From positions 1 to 16,801 of the forward strand of contig JAZGEV010000076.1 in assembly GCA_036478895.1 (NCBI GenBank): a stretch of DNA of 16,801 nt, given 5' to 3'. The translations under genes and the position numbers were made by a program. Below the pieces are notes generated by a model. That model saw only the letters and a list, made by a program, of their open reading frames with translations, did not search any database and had not been told where the DNA came from. Source of the DNA: S010-17 sp036478895. Lineage in GTDB: Bacteria; Bacteroidota; Bacteroidia; Flavobacteriales; Flavobacteriaceae. This document shows, piece by piece, positions 7,658-14,348 of this stretch; the stretch's first letter is position 1; each line of letters starts with the position of its first letter.

Positions 7658-8374
7658 TTAATTCATTATCATATTATGGTATACGTGTTGTACATCATCA
7701 TCTTCTTCTAGGCGTTCTAGTAGTTTTTCAACATCTGCTTGTTTTGTTTCGTCTATTTTTTTTGATGTTGTAGGGATTCTTTCAAAACCAGACGATAAAA
7801 TTTCTAATTTATGTTCTTCAAGATACGATTGAATATTTCCAAACTCTTCAAAAGGAGCGTAAATTATAATACCATCTTCATCATTAAAAATTTCTTCTAC
7901 ATTGAAATCCATTAAATCCAATTCTAGCTCTTCTAAATCTAAAGTATCATTAGATTTAATCGTGAAATTACACGTTCTATCAAACATAAATACAACTGAG
8001 CCAGAAGTGCCAAATGTACCATCACATTTGTTAAAAGATGCTCTTACATTTGCTACGGTTCTATTATTATTATCTGTTGCAGTTTCTACTAGTATTGCAA
8101 TGCCATGAGGTGCGTAACCTTCAAAAAGAACCTCTTTATAATCCGCTTGATCTTTATCCGTTGCTTTTTTAATTGCTCTATCCACATTTGCTAACGGCAT
8201 ATTTGCCGCTTTTGCATTCTGAATAACAGCACGTAAACGAGAATTTGTTTCGGGATTTGAGCCACCTTCTTTTACTGCCATAACAATATCTTTACCAATA
8301 CGTGTAAAGGTTTTTGCCATTGCTGACCAACGTTTCATTTTTCTTGCTTTACGGAATTCGAATGCTCTACCCAT
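7658..8374 (-). CDS. YebC/PmpR family protein
   Basis: This 238-residue protein is a full-length YebC/PmpR/TACO1-family member, beginning MGRAFEFRKARKMKRW, the N-terminal form usual in Bacteroidota. Family hallmarks are the RIGKDIVMAVKEGGSNPETNSRLR block (about 26-47), the helix NAKAANMPLANVDRAIKKA (about 53-71), EGYAPHGIAILVETATDNNNRTVANVR (about 84-110) and FGTSGSVVFMF (about 120-130). The C-terminal domain is acidic (LLERLEEDDDVQHVYHN). The family was annotated as transcriptional regulators, but the mitochondrial member TACO1 and more recent bacterial work point to a ribosome-associated translation role, helping at proline-rich stalls. Which applies here cannot be read from sequence. It lies 93 bases downstream of the exported-protein gene on the same strand; no clear promoter was found between them. 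Confidence 0.93.
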   Translation of the reverse strand: MGRAFEFRKARKMKRWSAMAKTFTRIGKDIVMAVKEGGSNPETNSRLRAVIQNAKAANMPLANVDRAIKKATDKDQADYKEVLFEGYAPHGIAILVETATDNNNRTVANVRASFNKCDGTFGTSGSVVFMFDRTCNFTIKSNDTLDLEELELDLMDFNVEEIFNDEDGIIIYAPFEEFGNIQSYLEEHKLEILSSGFERIPTTSKKIDETKQADVEKLLERLEEDDDVQHVYHNMIMN

Positions 8375-8467
8375 TAATTTAATTTTTTATGTTAAGTAAA
8401 TTTGTTTTTTTGAGTTTAAATAAAAATAAATCGAATAATTAAATAAGATTTTTTTAAGTGATTTAAA

Positions 8468-9046
8468 CTATTCACAGTCATTGTTATAATAATCAACAAT
8501 ATCTAAGATGTCTTTTCGTCTATAATTCTTCGTACTAATGAGTTCTACTAATTGCTTACAATCTTTAAAAAACGCTTTAGCTTCTTTTTTAAATTTTTGT
8601 TTAAATTTAATAACATCATCGGTTTCGTTTTTTGCCATATAATAGGATATTTTTTTATCTGGCATACCCATTGGCGTGCCAATACCACCATTAAAGGTAT
8701 GAATATCCCCCTTTTGGCTAACGGCTCTTCTATACAATATAACTTTTCCTGTTGTAATTAATTCCATTAACATAGATCTGTCCTTTCCTTTAATTTTTTT
8801 GTAATAAAAAGACACGTATTTTCCATCATATTTAATTTCAAAATATTTAAGATCTTCAAAATTATATTTAACGACTTTTCCTTTTCTTTTTTCTTTGTAG
8901 AAATTTAATTTTTTACTTTTTATCTTTGCAAAACCAACTAATTCTGTGCCGTCTTTAAAATATAATTTTGCTTTTTCTCTTCTGTGTTGAGCAGTTGCTG
9001 TTGCAATTAAAAGACTTAAAATAAGTGTGATTATTAGTTTGTGCAT
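8468..9046 (-). CDS. Small exported basic protein of unknown function
   Basis: I do not recognise a named family. The 192-residue product has a clear signal peptide (about residues 1-19, MHKLIITLILSLLIATATA, then QHRR). The mature part opens with a beta-rich stretch, AKLYFKDGTELVGFAKI, of a type common in secreted Bacteroidota proteins. A lysine-rich body follows, including GGIGTPMGMPDKKISYYMAK at about 120-139. The C-terminal helix (FKDCKQLVELI, about 160-170) and a YYNNDCE tail each carry a cysteine that could pair. It is probably periplasmic or surface-exposed. A frameshifted, stop-interrupted relative lies just upstream on the same strand at 9133-9536, so the locus once held a tandem pair. 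Upstream, at 9082-9098, is an inverted repeat with ATTCCT/AGGAAT arms. Coding status is well supported; function is unknown. Confidence 0.8.
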   Translation of the reverse strand: MHKLIITLILSLLIATATAQHRREKAKLYFKDGTELVGFAKIKSKKLNFYKEKRKGKVVKYNFEDLKYFEIKYDGKYVSFYYKKIKGKDRSMLMELITTGKVILYRRAVSQKGDIHTFNGGIGTPMGMPDKKISYYMAKNETDDVIKFKQKFKKEAKAFFKDCKQLVELISTKNYRRKDILDIVDYYNNDCE

Positions 9047-9081
9047 TGTTGTTAATTCAAGAGATTATTGTAAAATATTCT

Positions 9082-9098
9082 ATTCCTTAAATAGGAAT
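9082..9098. promoter_or_regulatory. Inverted repeat upstream of the exported-protein gene
   Basis: Arms ATTCCT (9082-9087) and AGGAAT (9093-9098) around a 5-base centre lie 36-52 bases before the start codon at 9046. The position would suit an operator, but no regulator is known and the arms are short. Confidence 0.25.
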
Positions 9099-9132
9099 GG
9101 TAAAAGTACACTTTAAAATTATTTTTTGAAAA

Positions 9133-9536
9133 TCAATTACAATTATTATTGTAAAATAATACGATATTGTATAAATTAATGGATTTGTATCCATTTATGA
9201 CAATTAACTAAACGAGTTTTTTACAATCTTTAAAATAATTTTTTTCCTTTTTATTAAAACCTTTATTCACTTTAATTACACATTTTTTTCCTTTTTTTTT
9301 GTTTGATATAAGTCGAAAGGTGTTTCTTTAGCGTAAATTCGGTCAAAATTTACAGTTCTTTTATCGTATTGTGTTTCGATACTTTTTTTTGAATCGGAAT
9401 CTCTAACATATCGACCAAGTTTAGTAGAACCTTCTAATTTTCACCATCAATAAAATGTATAGTCGCTTTATGTTTGTTGTATTGTTTGTGTTCTATTGAT
9501 ATAGTTTAAGAGTATGATAAGAGTGAAATTTTTCAT
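9133..9536 (-). pseudogene. Decayed paralogue of the exported-protein gene at 8468-9046
   Basis: The minus strand carries broken pieces of a relative of the next gene. An ATG at 9534-9536 begins MKNFTLIIL, a signal-peptide-like start, and hits TAA at 9468-9470. In another frame ATIHFIDGE (9466-9440) mirrors AKLYFKDGT of the intact protein and hits TAG at 9434-9436. A one-base shift restores LEGSTKLGRYVRDSDSKKS and onward to about 9300, where a nine-A run shifts the frame again. The last piece, 9291-9133, aligns without gaps over 48 codons to the intact C-terminus with 22 identities (VIK, FKDCK, LV, LI, IV, YNN, C). It is interrupted only by a TAG (9208-9210) where the intact protein has Glu. 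The remnant is about 134 codons against 192, so an internal deletion is also likely. The homology at the 3' end is strong; the middle alignment is loose. Confidence 0.8.
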
Positions 9537-9702
9537 AGCGTTGTGTTTTTTATTTATGGAAAGATACAATAAATAGTAATATTATTAGTTTACTAATTCA
9601 ATCAATCACTTTACTAACCCTCAAAACCACTTCCCTCATTTATGGTTTGAATTTTACTTTTAGTACCTTAATTTTATTCTGAATTTAAAACCAAACCCTA
9701 TT
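9537..9702. other. Intergenic region between the pseudogene and the VWA-like gene
   Basis: This AT-rich spacer separates the minus-strand pseudogene from the plus-strand VWA-like gene and should hold the promoter of the latter. I found no exact TAnnTTTG box. TTTG near 9646 followed by TACCTTAA is a weak possibility with poor spacing. Nothing else is recognisable. Confidence 0.4.
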
Positions 9703-10317
9703 ATGAAAAAATCAAGCACTTTGATTTTTGCGCTATTTATAGTAGCTCAATTAATCGCACAAGAGAACAATGTATTTACAAAATCTGTTCAAATTAAAAG
9801 TTTCATTCCTTATGTTGCTAATAACTTTAAAGTAGCAACCGACTCTACGGTAACAAATAATATAACCTTTTTAATTCCAGCCACTGTTACCGATGAAATT
9901 ACTGAAAATAGTATATTATTAAAGCAAGGATTTCGTTTATTGTCTGATAAATTAGGTGAAAATGACAAAATTACGTTAATCGCTTATTCTGGATTAAATG
10001 GAGAGTTTTTACCACCAACTTCGGCAAAAGAAATTAAGAAAATATTATACGCATTAAATAATATAGAGACGGGAATTAAAGTAACTGTTGAAGATGGCGT
10101 GCAGTTGGGTTATGATAAAGCAGATGAAAATTTTGATATTCAATCCATAAATACAGTTGTATTAATACGAGATTCTAATGCCACTAATGCAGTTGTTAAA
10201 ACGGAAAATAAAACTGTAAAAAAGGAAAAGAAAGAAAAAAAAGTAAGGAGCAATGTTATTTTATTAACCATAATTAGCTTGGCACCAGAAGTACTTCGTA
10301 TTTTAAAAGATAAATAA
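9703..10317 (+). CDS. Exported protein with degenerate von Willebrand factor A-like fold
   Basis: The 204-residue product has a signal peptide (about 1-20, ending LIAQ-ENN). A domain (about 50-160) follows whose order of elements resembles a VWA domain: strand NITFLIPA (53-60), a helix, strand DKITLIAYSG (88-97), then LPPTSAKEIKKILYALNNIETG (103-124), the VEDGVQLGYDKA helix (129-140) and strand INTVVLIRDS (149-158). The IAYSG...LPPTS...KIL.AL pattern is typical of VWA proteins of the YfbK type. The metal-binding DxSxS, expected after the first strand, is absent (it reads IPATVTDE), so metal-dependent ligand binding is unlikely. A lysine-rich linker (170-182) and a short hydrophobic segment near 184-195 end the protein. 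Its message ends at a strong hairpin. The fold call is my inference; the function is unknown. Confidence 0.72.
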   Translation: MKKSSTLIFALFIVAQLIAQENNVFTKSVQIKSFIPYVANNFKVATDSTVTNNITFLIPATVTDEITENSILLKQGFRLLSDKLGENDKITLIAYSGLNGEFLPPTSAKEIKKILYALNNIETGIKVTVEDGVQLGYDKADENFDIQSINTVVLIRDSNATNAVVKTENKTVKKEKKEKKVRSNVILLTIISLAPEVLRILKDK

Positions 10318-10322
10318 GTTTA

Positions 10323-10353
10323 AAAACCTCAAAGATGTGCTTTGAGGTTTTTT
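10323..10353. terminator. Bidirectional intrinsic terminator
   Basis: An 11-bp stem, AAACCTCAAAG (10324-10334) pairing with CTTTGAGGTTT (10340-10350), closes a 5-base loop. A T-run follows to 10353 on the plus strand, and A-rich DNA precedes the left arm, giving Ts on the minus strand. It lies between the convergent VWA-like and carboxyl transferase genes and can serve both. Confidence 0.88.
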
Positions 10354-10356
10354 ACG

Positions 10357-11982
10357 TTAAACCTGTAGAACACCCATATTAAAACGCTTGTCAATAGGCG
10401 AGTGGTTAGCGGCTTCTATGCCCATAGAAATCCATTTTCTTGTGTCTAGTGGATTAATAATGCCATCAGTCCATATTCTACTAGCAGCATAGTATGGAGA
10501 AATTTGATTATCATAACGCGATTTTATTTTGTTAAATAACGCATCTTCTTGTTTTTTTGTAATGGTTTCTCCTTTTTTCTTTAACGAAGCCGTTTCTATT
10601 TGCAATAGTACTTTAGCAGCAGATGCGCCACTCATAACAGCTAAATTGGCACTTGGCCAAGCAGCAATCAATCTTGGGTCATACGCTTTTCCACACATAG
10701 CATAATTTCCAGCACCGTAAGAATTTCCAATAATTATGGTGAATTTTGGCACAACTGAATTCGCTACAGCATTCACCATTTTTGCGCCATCTTTTATAAT
10801 GCCGCTATGTTCACTTTTACTACCAACCATAAAGCCAGTAACATCTTGTAAAAAAACAAGAGGGATTTTTTTCTGATTACAGTTTGCGATAAAACGTGTT
10901 GCTTTATCGGCAGAATCGGAATAAATAACACCACCAAATTGCATTTCACCTTTGGCATTTTTTACCATCTTACGCTGATTGGCGATAATACCAACAGCCC
11001 AACCATCCATACGAGCATAGCCACAAATTAGTGTTTTTCCGTAGTCATTTTTATAGGCTTCAAAATCCGAATCATCAACGAGCCTTAATATAATCTCGTT
11101 CATATCATAAGGTTCATTACGCATATCTGGTAGAATACCAAAAATTTCTTGTTCGTTTAACTTTGGTTTCAATGCTTTTTGTCGGTTTAAACCAGCTTTG
11201 TCAAAATTACCAATTTTACCGACTATTTTTTTAATTTTATCTAAGGCATCTTTATCATCTTTGGCTTTATAATCCGCCACGCCAGAAATAGCATTGTGAG
11301 TTGTTGCGCCACCAAGTGTTTCGTTATCAATACTTTCACCAATAGCAGCTTTTACTAAATAGCTTCCTGCTAAAAAAATACTGGATGTTTTATCAACCAT
11401 AATGGCTTCATCACTCATAATTGGTAAATATGCTCCGCCTGCCACACAAGAGCCCATAACGGCAGATATTTGTGTGATTCCCATACTACTCATATGTGCG
11501 TTGTTTCTAAATATGCGACCAAAATGTTCTTTATCGGGAAAAATTTCATCTTGCATTGGTAAAAATACACCAGCACTATCTACTAAATAGATGATTGGCA
11601 ATCTATTTTCCATAGCAATTTCTTGAGCTCTTAAGTTCTTTTTTCCAGTAATGGGAAACCATGCACCAGCTTTTACAGTAGCGTCATTGGCAACAACGAT
11701 GCATTGTTTACCCATAATATACCCCATTTTTACAACAACACCACCAGATGGACAACCGCCATGTTCTTCATACATATCTTGTCCAGCAAAAGCAGCAATC
11801 TCAATATTATTGCCTTTATCCAATAAATAGTCAATACGTTCTCGTGCGGTCATTTTCCCTTTAGAACGATGTTTTTCCATGCGTTTTTCACCGCCACCTT
11901 TATAAACTTGAGCTAAGTTTTTTCGTAATTTAGAAAGTAGTAATTTGTTATGATCTTCGTTTTTATTAAAATCAATATCCAT
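10357..11982 (-). CDS. Acyl-CoA carboxylase beta subunit (carboxyl transferase), methylcrotonoyl-CoA carboxylase-like
   Basis: The 541-residue protein is the carboxyl-transferase subunit of a biotin-dependent acyl-CoA carboxylase. It moves carboxyl groups from carboxybiotin to an acyl-CoA in the cytoplasm. Both crotonase-like halves are present. The N-half has GKMTARERIDYLLDKG (about 42-57), the YLVDSAGVFLPMQDEIFPD block (about 132-150) and MGSCVAGGAYLP (about 176-187). The C-half has RFIANCNQKKIPLVFLQDVT (about 365-384), GFMVGSKSEHSGIIKDGAKM and GNSYGAGNYAMCGKAYDPR. The SxEHSGIIKDGAKM and GAGNYxMCGxAYxPR motifs resemble methylcrotonoyl-CoA carboxylase (leucine degradation) more than propionyl-CoA carboxylase; a search would settle this. 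No biotin carboxylase or biotin-carrier gene is adjacent, so the partner subunit lies elsewhere. A -7 box TACATTTG sits 16 bases upstream of the ATG. Confidence 0.92.
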   Translation of the reverse strand: MDIDFNKNEDHNKLLLSKLRKNLAQVYKGGGEKRMEKHRSKGKMTARERIDYLLDKGNNIEIAAFAGQDMYEEHGGCPSGGVVVKMGYIMGKQCIVVANDATVKAGAWFPITGKKNLRAQEIAMENRLPIIYLVDSAGVFLPMQDEIFPDKEHFGRIFRNNAHMSSMGITQISAVMGSCVAGGAYLPIMSDEAIMVDKTSSIFLAGSYLVKAAIGESIDNETLGGATTHNAISGVADYKAKDDKDALDKIKKIVGKIGNFDKAGLNRQKALKPKLNEQEIFGILPDMRNEPYDMNEIILRLVDDSDFEAYKNDYGKTLICGYARMDGWAVGIIANQRKMVKNAKGEMQFGGVIYSDSADKATRFIANCNQKKIPLVFLQDVTGFMVGSKSEHSGIIKDGAKMVNAVANSVVPKFTIIIGNSYGAGNYAMCGKAYDPRLIAAWPSANLAVMSGASAAKVLLQIETASLKKKGETITKKQEDALFNKIKSRYDNQISPYYAASRIWTDGIINPLDTRKWISMGIEAANHSPIDKRFNMGVLQV

Positions 11983-11998
11983 TTATTTTGCTTTTTAG

Positions 11999-12006
11999 CA
12001 AATGTA
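11999..12006 (-). promoter_or_regulatory. Bacteroidota -7 promoter element for the carboxyl transferase gene
   Basis: Minus-strand TACATTTG matches TAnnTTTG exactly and ends 16 bases before the ATG at 11982, the same distance as for the UbiB-family gene. A -33 TTG is not evident; a GTTAA lies near the expected place. Confidence 0.55.
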
Positions 12007-12115
12007 GCATTTATGAATTGATTTATTAACGATAGTTAAAAAAAATAAATATGGGGAAAAACCCTCTTTTATATTAGATTGTAAATTCTTTTTTTTGCAG
12101 CCAAATCTAACATAT

Positions 12116-12268
12116 ATGAAAAAGATTAATCCACTTGAAGAATTTGAAAAAGAGTTTAATAAACTTCACAATTTTTTTAAAAATAATGCTAAGACAAAAG
12201 TAGATTCTCAAAAAGAAGATAAAGAGTCCTTGTTTATTTTGATGAAAAAAGTTAAAGAAAAAAAATGA
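12116..12268 (+). CDS. Small hypothetical protein, 50 residues
   Basis: An ATG at 12116-12118 opens a 50-codon frame ending TGA at 12266-12268. The product (MKKINPLEEFEKEFNKLHNF at the start, lysine-rich ILMKKVKEKK at the end) is highly charged, has no signal peptide or membrane segment, and would form mostly amphipathic helix. I do not recognise it. It is probably a short cytoplasmic protein, though a chance ORF in AT-rich DNA is possible. It precedes a second small ORF on the same strand by 116 bases. Confidence 0.45.
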   Translation: MKKINPLEEFEKEFNKLHNFFKNNAKTKVDSQKEDKESLFILMKKVKEKK

Positions 12269-12285
12269 AATAAAAACAGATTTTT

Positions 12286-12347
12286 AACGATTATAAACCG
12301 ATTGTTTACGTTTATAAATTAAATGAAGAATTCATAAAATAATCGTT
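12286..12347. repeat. Nested inverted repeats between two small ORFs
   Basis: Two overlapping inverted repeats lie here. The outer pair is AACGATTAT (12286-12294) with ATAATCGTT (12339-12347), exact over 9 bases. The inner pair is TTATAAAC (12291-12298) with GTTTATAA (12310-12317), exact over 8 bases. They share sequence, so only one can fold at a time. They may end the first small transcript or regulate the second; no T-tract supports a terminator. Confidence 0.4.
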
Positions 12348-12384
12348 TAAATTAGCGTTATAATAACAACTAAAACTAGCATTT

Positions 12385-12558
12385 ATGGGAGATTCATTTG
12401 GATTGTATAATAAACAGGTAGATCAGTTTAACTCTTTTTTAAAGTTAAAAAATAAAGTGAGAACAGTGCAAAAAACAATAAAATTAACTGTTCCAATTGA
12501 AGATTCAAATCTGTTATTGAAAAAATTGGCAATAGAGTTGAAGAAAAAACACATTTAA
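12385..12558 (+). CDS. Small hypothetical protein, 57 residues
   Basis: An ATG at 12385-12387 opens a 57-codon frame ending TAA at 12556-12558. The product starts MGDSFGLYNKQVDQFNSFLK, has a central strand-like TIKLTVPIED and ends in a lysine-rich helix. There is no signal peptide or membrane segment and no family I recognise. A strong intrinsic terminator begins 28 bases after its stop, which supports a real transcript ending here ahead of ettA. Confidence 0.5.
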   Translation: MGDSFGLYNKQVDQFNSFLKLKNKVRTVQKTIKLTVPIEDSNLLLKKLAIELKKKHI

Positions 12559-12586
12559 AAATAATAATTTTTAAATTATAATAAAG

Positions 12587-12616
12587 AATCACGTTTAATT
12601 AAGCGTGGTTTTTTTT
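12587..12616 (+). terminator. Intrinsic terminator after the small ORFs
   Basis: A 10-bp stem, AATCACGTTT (12587-12596) with AAGCGTGGTT (12601-12610), includes two G-U pairs and closes an AATT loop. It runs straight into a T-tract to 12616. It separates the small-ORF transcript from ettA, which must then have its own promoter; TATATTCG at 12616-12623 is a one-mismatch -7 candidate. Confidence 0.8.
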
Positions 12617-12645
12617 ATATTCGCAATTCAAATCAAATCAAAATT

Positions 12646-14337
12646 ATGTCAGACGATAAAAAAGTAATATTTTCAATGTCCGCTTTAAGTAAAAGCTACG
12701 ATGGTGGAAATAAACAAGTGTTAAAGAACATTTATTTAAGTTTCTTTTATGGTGCAAAAATTGGAATTTTAGGTCTTAATGGATCGGGTAAATCTACCCT
12801 AATGAAAATTATTGCAGGCTTAGAAACCAATTTTCAAGGCGATGTCTCTTTTTCACCTGGTTATACTGTAGGTTACTTATCCCAAGAGCCCGCTTTAGAT
12901 GAAACTAAAACCGTAATTGATATTGTAAGAGAAGGCGTTGCAGAAACTGTTGCGGTTTTGGATGAATACAATAAAATTAACGATATGTTTGGTTTGGAAG
13001 AAGTCTATTCCGATGCCGATAAAATGGAGAAATTAATGAACCAACAAGCCGTTTTACAAGATAAAATTGATGCAATGGATGCTTGGGAATTAGATACCAA
13101 ATTAGAAATAGCCATGGATGCATTACGAACACCTGTTGGAGAAACGCCAATTAAAAATTTATCTGGTGGAGAACGAAGACGTGTGGCATTGTGTCGTTTA
13201 TTATTGCAACAACCCGATGTTTTATTATTGGATGAGCCAACCAATCACTTGGATGCAGAATCGGTACATTGGTTAGAACATCACTTGGCACAGTATAAAG
13301 GAACCGTAATTGCTGTTACGCATGATAGATATTTCTTGGATAACGTTGCCGGATGGATTTTAGAACTAGATAGAGGCGCAGGAATCCCTTGGAAAGGAAA
13401 CTATTCGTCTTGGTTAGAACAAAAAACCGATAGAATGGCGAAAGAAGATAAACAAGCTTCAAAACGTCAAAAAACATTAGAGCGTGAGCTGGAATGGGTT
13501 AGACAAGGCGCTAAAGGAAGACAAAGTAAATCCAAAGCACGTTTGGCGAGTTATGAAAAATTACTGAATCAAGATCAGAAAAAAGTAGAGGAGAAACTAG
13601 AAATTTACATTCCAAACGGACCAAGATTAGGAACTAATGTGATAGATGCAGTTGGAGTTTCAAAAGCCTTTGGTGAAAAATTATTATACGATGATTTGAA
13701 TTTTAGTTTACCACCAAACGGAATTGTTGGTATTATTGGACCAAATGGTGCTGGTAAAACCACCATTTTTAAGATGATAATGGGTGAAGAAAAACCCGAT
13801 AAAGGTGAATTTAAGGTTGGTGATACAGCAAAGATTGCCTATGTAGATCAACGTCACTCTAATATTGATCCAGAAAAAACCATATGGGAAAACTTTGCAG
13901 ATGCACAAGAATTGATTATGATGGGCGGAAAAATGGTGAATTCTAGAGCGTATTTAAGTCGCTTTAATTTTAGTGGATCAGAACAGAATAAAAAAGTTTC
14001 TATGCTGTCTGGTGGAGAGCGAAACCGTTTGCACTTAGCAATGACCTTAAAAGAAGAAGGTAATGTTTTACTTCTAGATGAGCCAACCAATGACTTGGAT
14101 GTTAATACATTAAGAGCATTGGAAGAAGGTCTAGAAAATTTTGCAGGTTGTGCGGTAGTGATTTCTCACGATAGATGGTTTTTGGATCGTATTTGTACAC
14201 ATATTTTAGCTTTTGAAAGCGATAGTTCTGTGTATTATTTTGAAGGATCATTCTCGGAATATGAAGAGAATAAAAAGAATCGTTTGGGTGGCGATTTAAT
14301 TCCAAAACGAATTAAGTACAAAAAATTAATACGATAA
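12646..14337 (+). CDS. ettA: Energy-dependent translational throttle protein EttA (ABC-F ATPase)
   Basis: The 563-residue protein (E. coli EttA is 555) is a soluble ABC-F ATPase. EttA binds the ribosomal E site and gates entry of 70S initiation complexes into elongation according to the ADP/ATP ratio. Two nucleotide-binding domains are intact. The first has Walker A GLNGSGKST (43-51), signature LSGGE (172-176), Walker B LLLDEP (193-198) with E197, and THD (225-227). The second has GPNGAGKTT (365-373), LSGGE (454-458), LLLDEP (475-480) with E479, and SHD (507-509). Between them, about 241-325, lies the tRNA-interacting linker with the EttA-specific WKGNYSSWLEQK and ELEWVRQGAKGRQSKSKARL, which separates it from Uup, YheS and resistance ABC-Fs. 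The Arm insertion occupies about 95-140. It has no membrane domain. mutA follows after 11 bases, so the two are probably co-transcribed although functionally unrelated. Confidence 0.95.
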   Translation: MSDDKKVIFSMSALSKSYDGGNKQVLKNIYLSFFYGAKIGILGLNGSGKSTLMKIIAGLETNFQGDVSFSPGYTVGYLSQEPALDETKTVIDIVREGVAETVAVLDEYNKINDMFGLEEVYSDADKMEKLMNQQAVLQDKIDAMDAWELDTKLEIAMDALRTPVGETPIKNLSGGERRRVALCRLLLQQPDVLLLDEPTNHLDAESVHWLEHHLAQYKGTVIAVTHDRYFLDNVAGWILELDRGAGIPWKGNYSSWLEQKTDRMAKEDKQASKRQKTLERELEWVRQGAKGRQSKSKARLASYEKLLNQDQKKVEEKLEIYIPNGPRLGTNVIDAVGVSKAFGEKLLYDDLNFSLPPNGIVGIIGPNGAGKTTIFKMIMGEEKPDKGEFKVGDTAKIAYVDQRHSNIDPEKTIWENFADAQELIMMGGKMVNSRAYLSRFNFSGSEQNKKVSMLSGGERNRLHLAMTLKEEGNVLLLDEPTNDLDVNTLRALEEGLENFAGCAVVISHDRWFLDRICTHILAFESDSSVYYFEGSFSEYEENKKNRLGGDLIPKRIKYKKLIR

Positions 14338-14348
14338 TTTAAGCTTTA

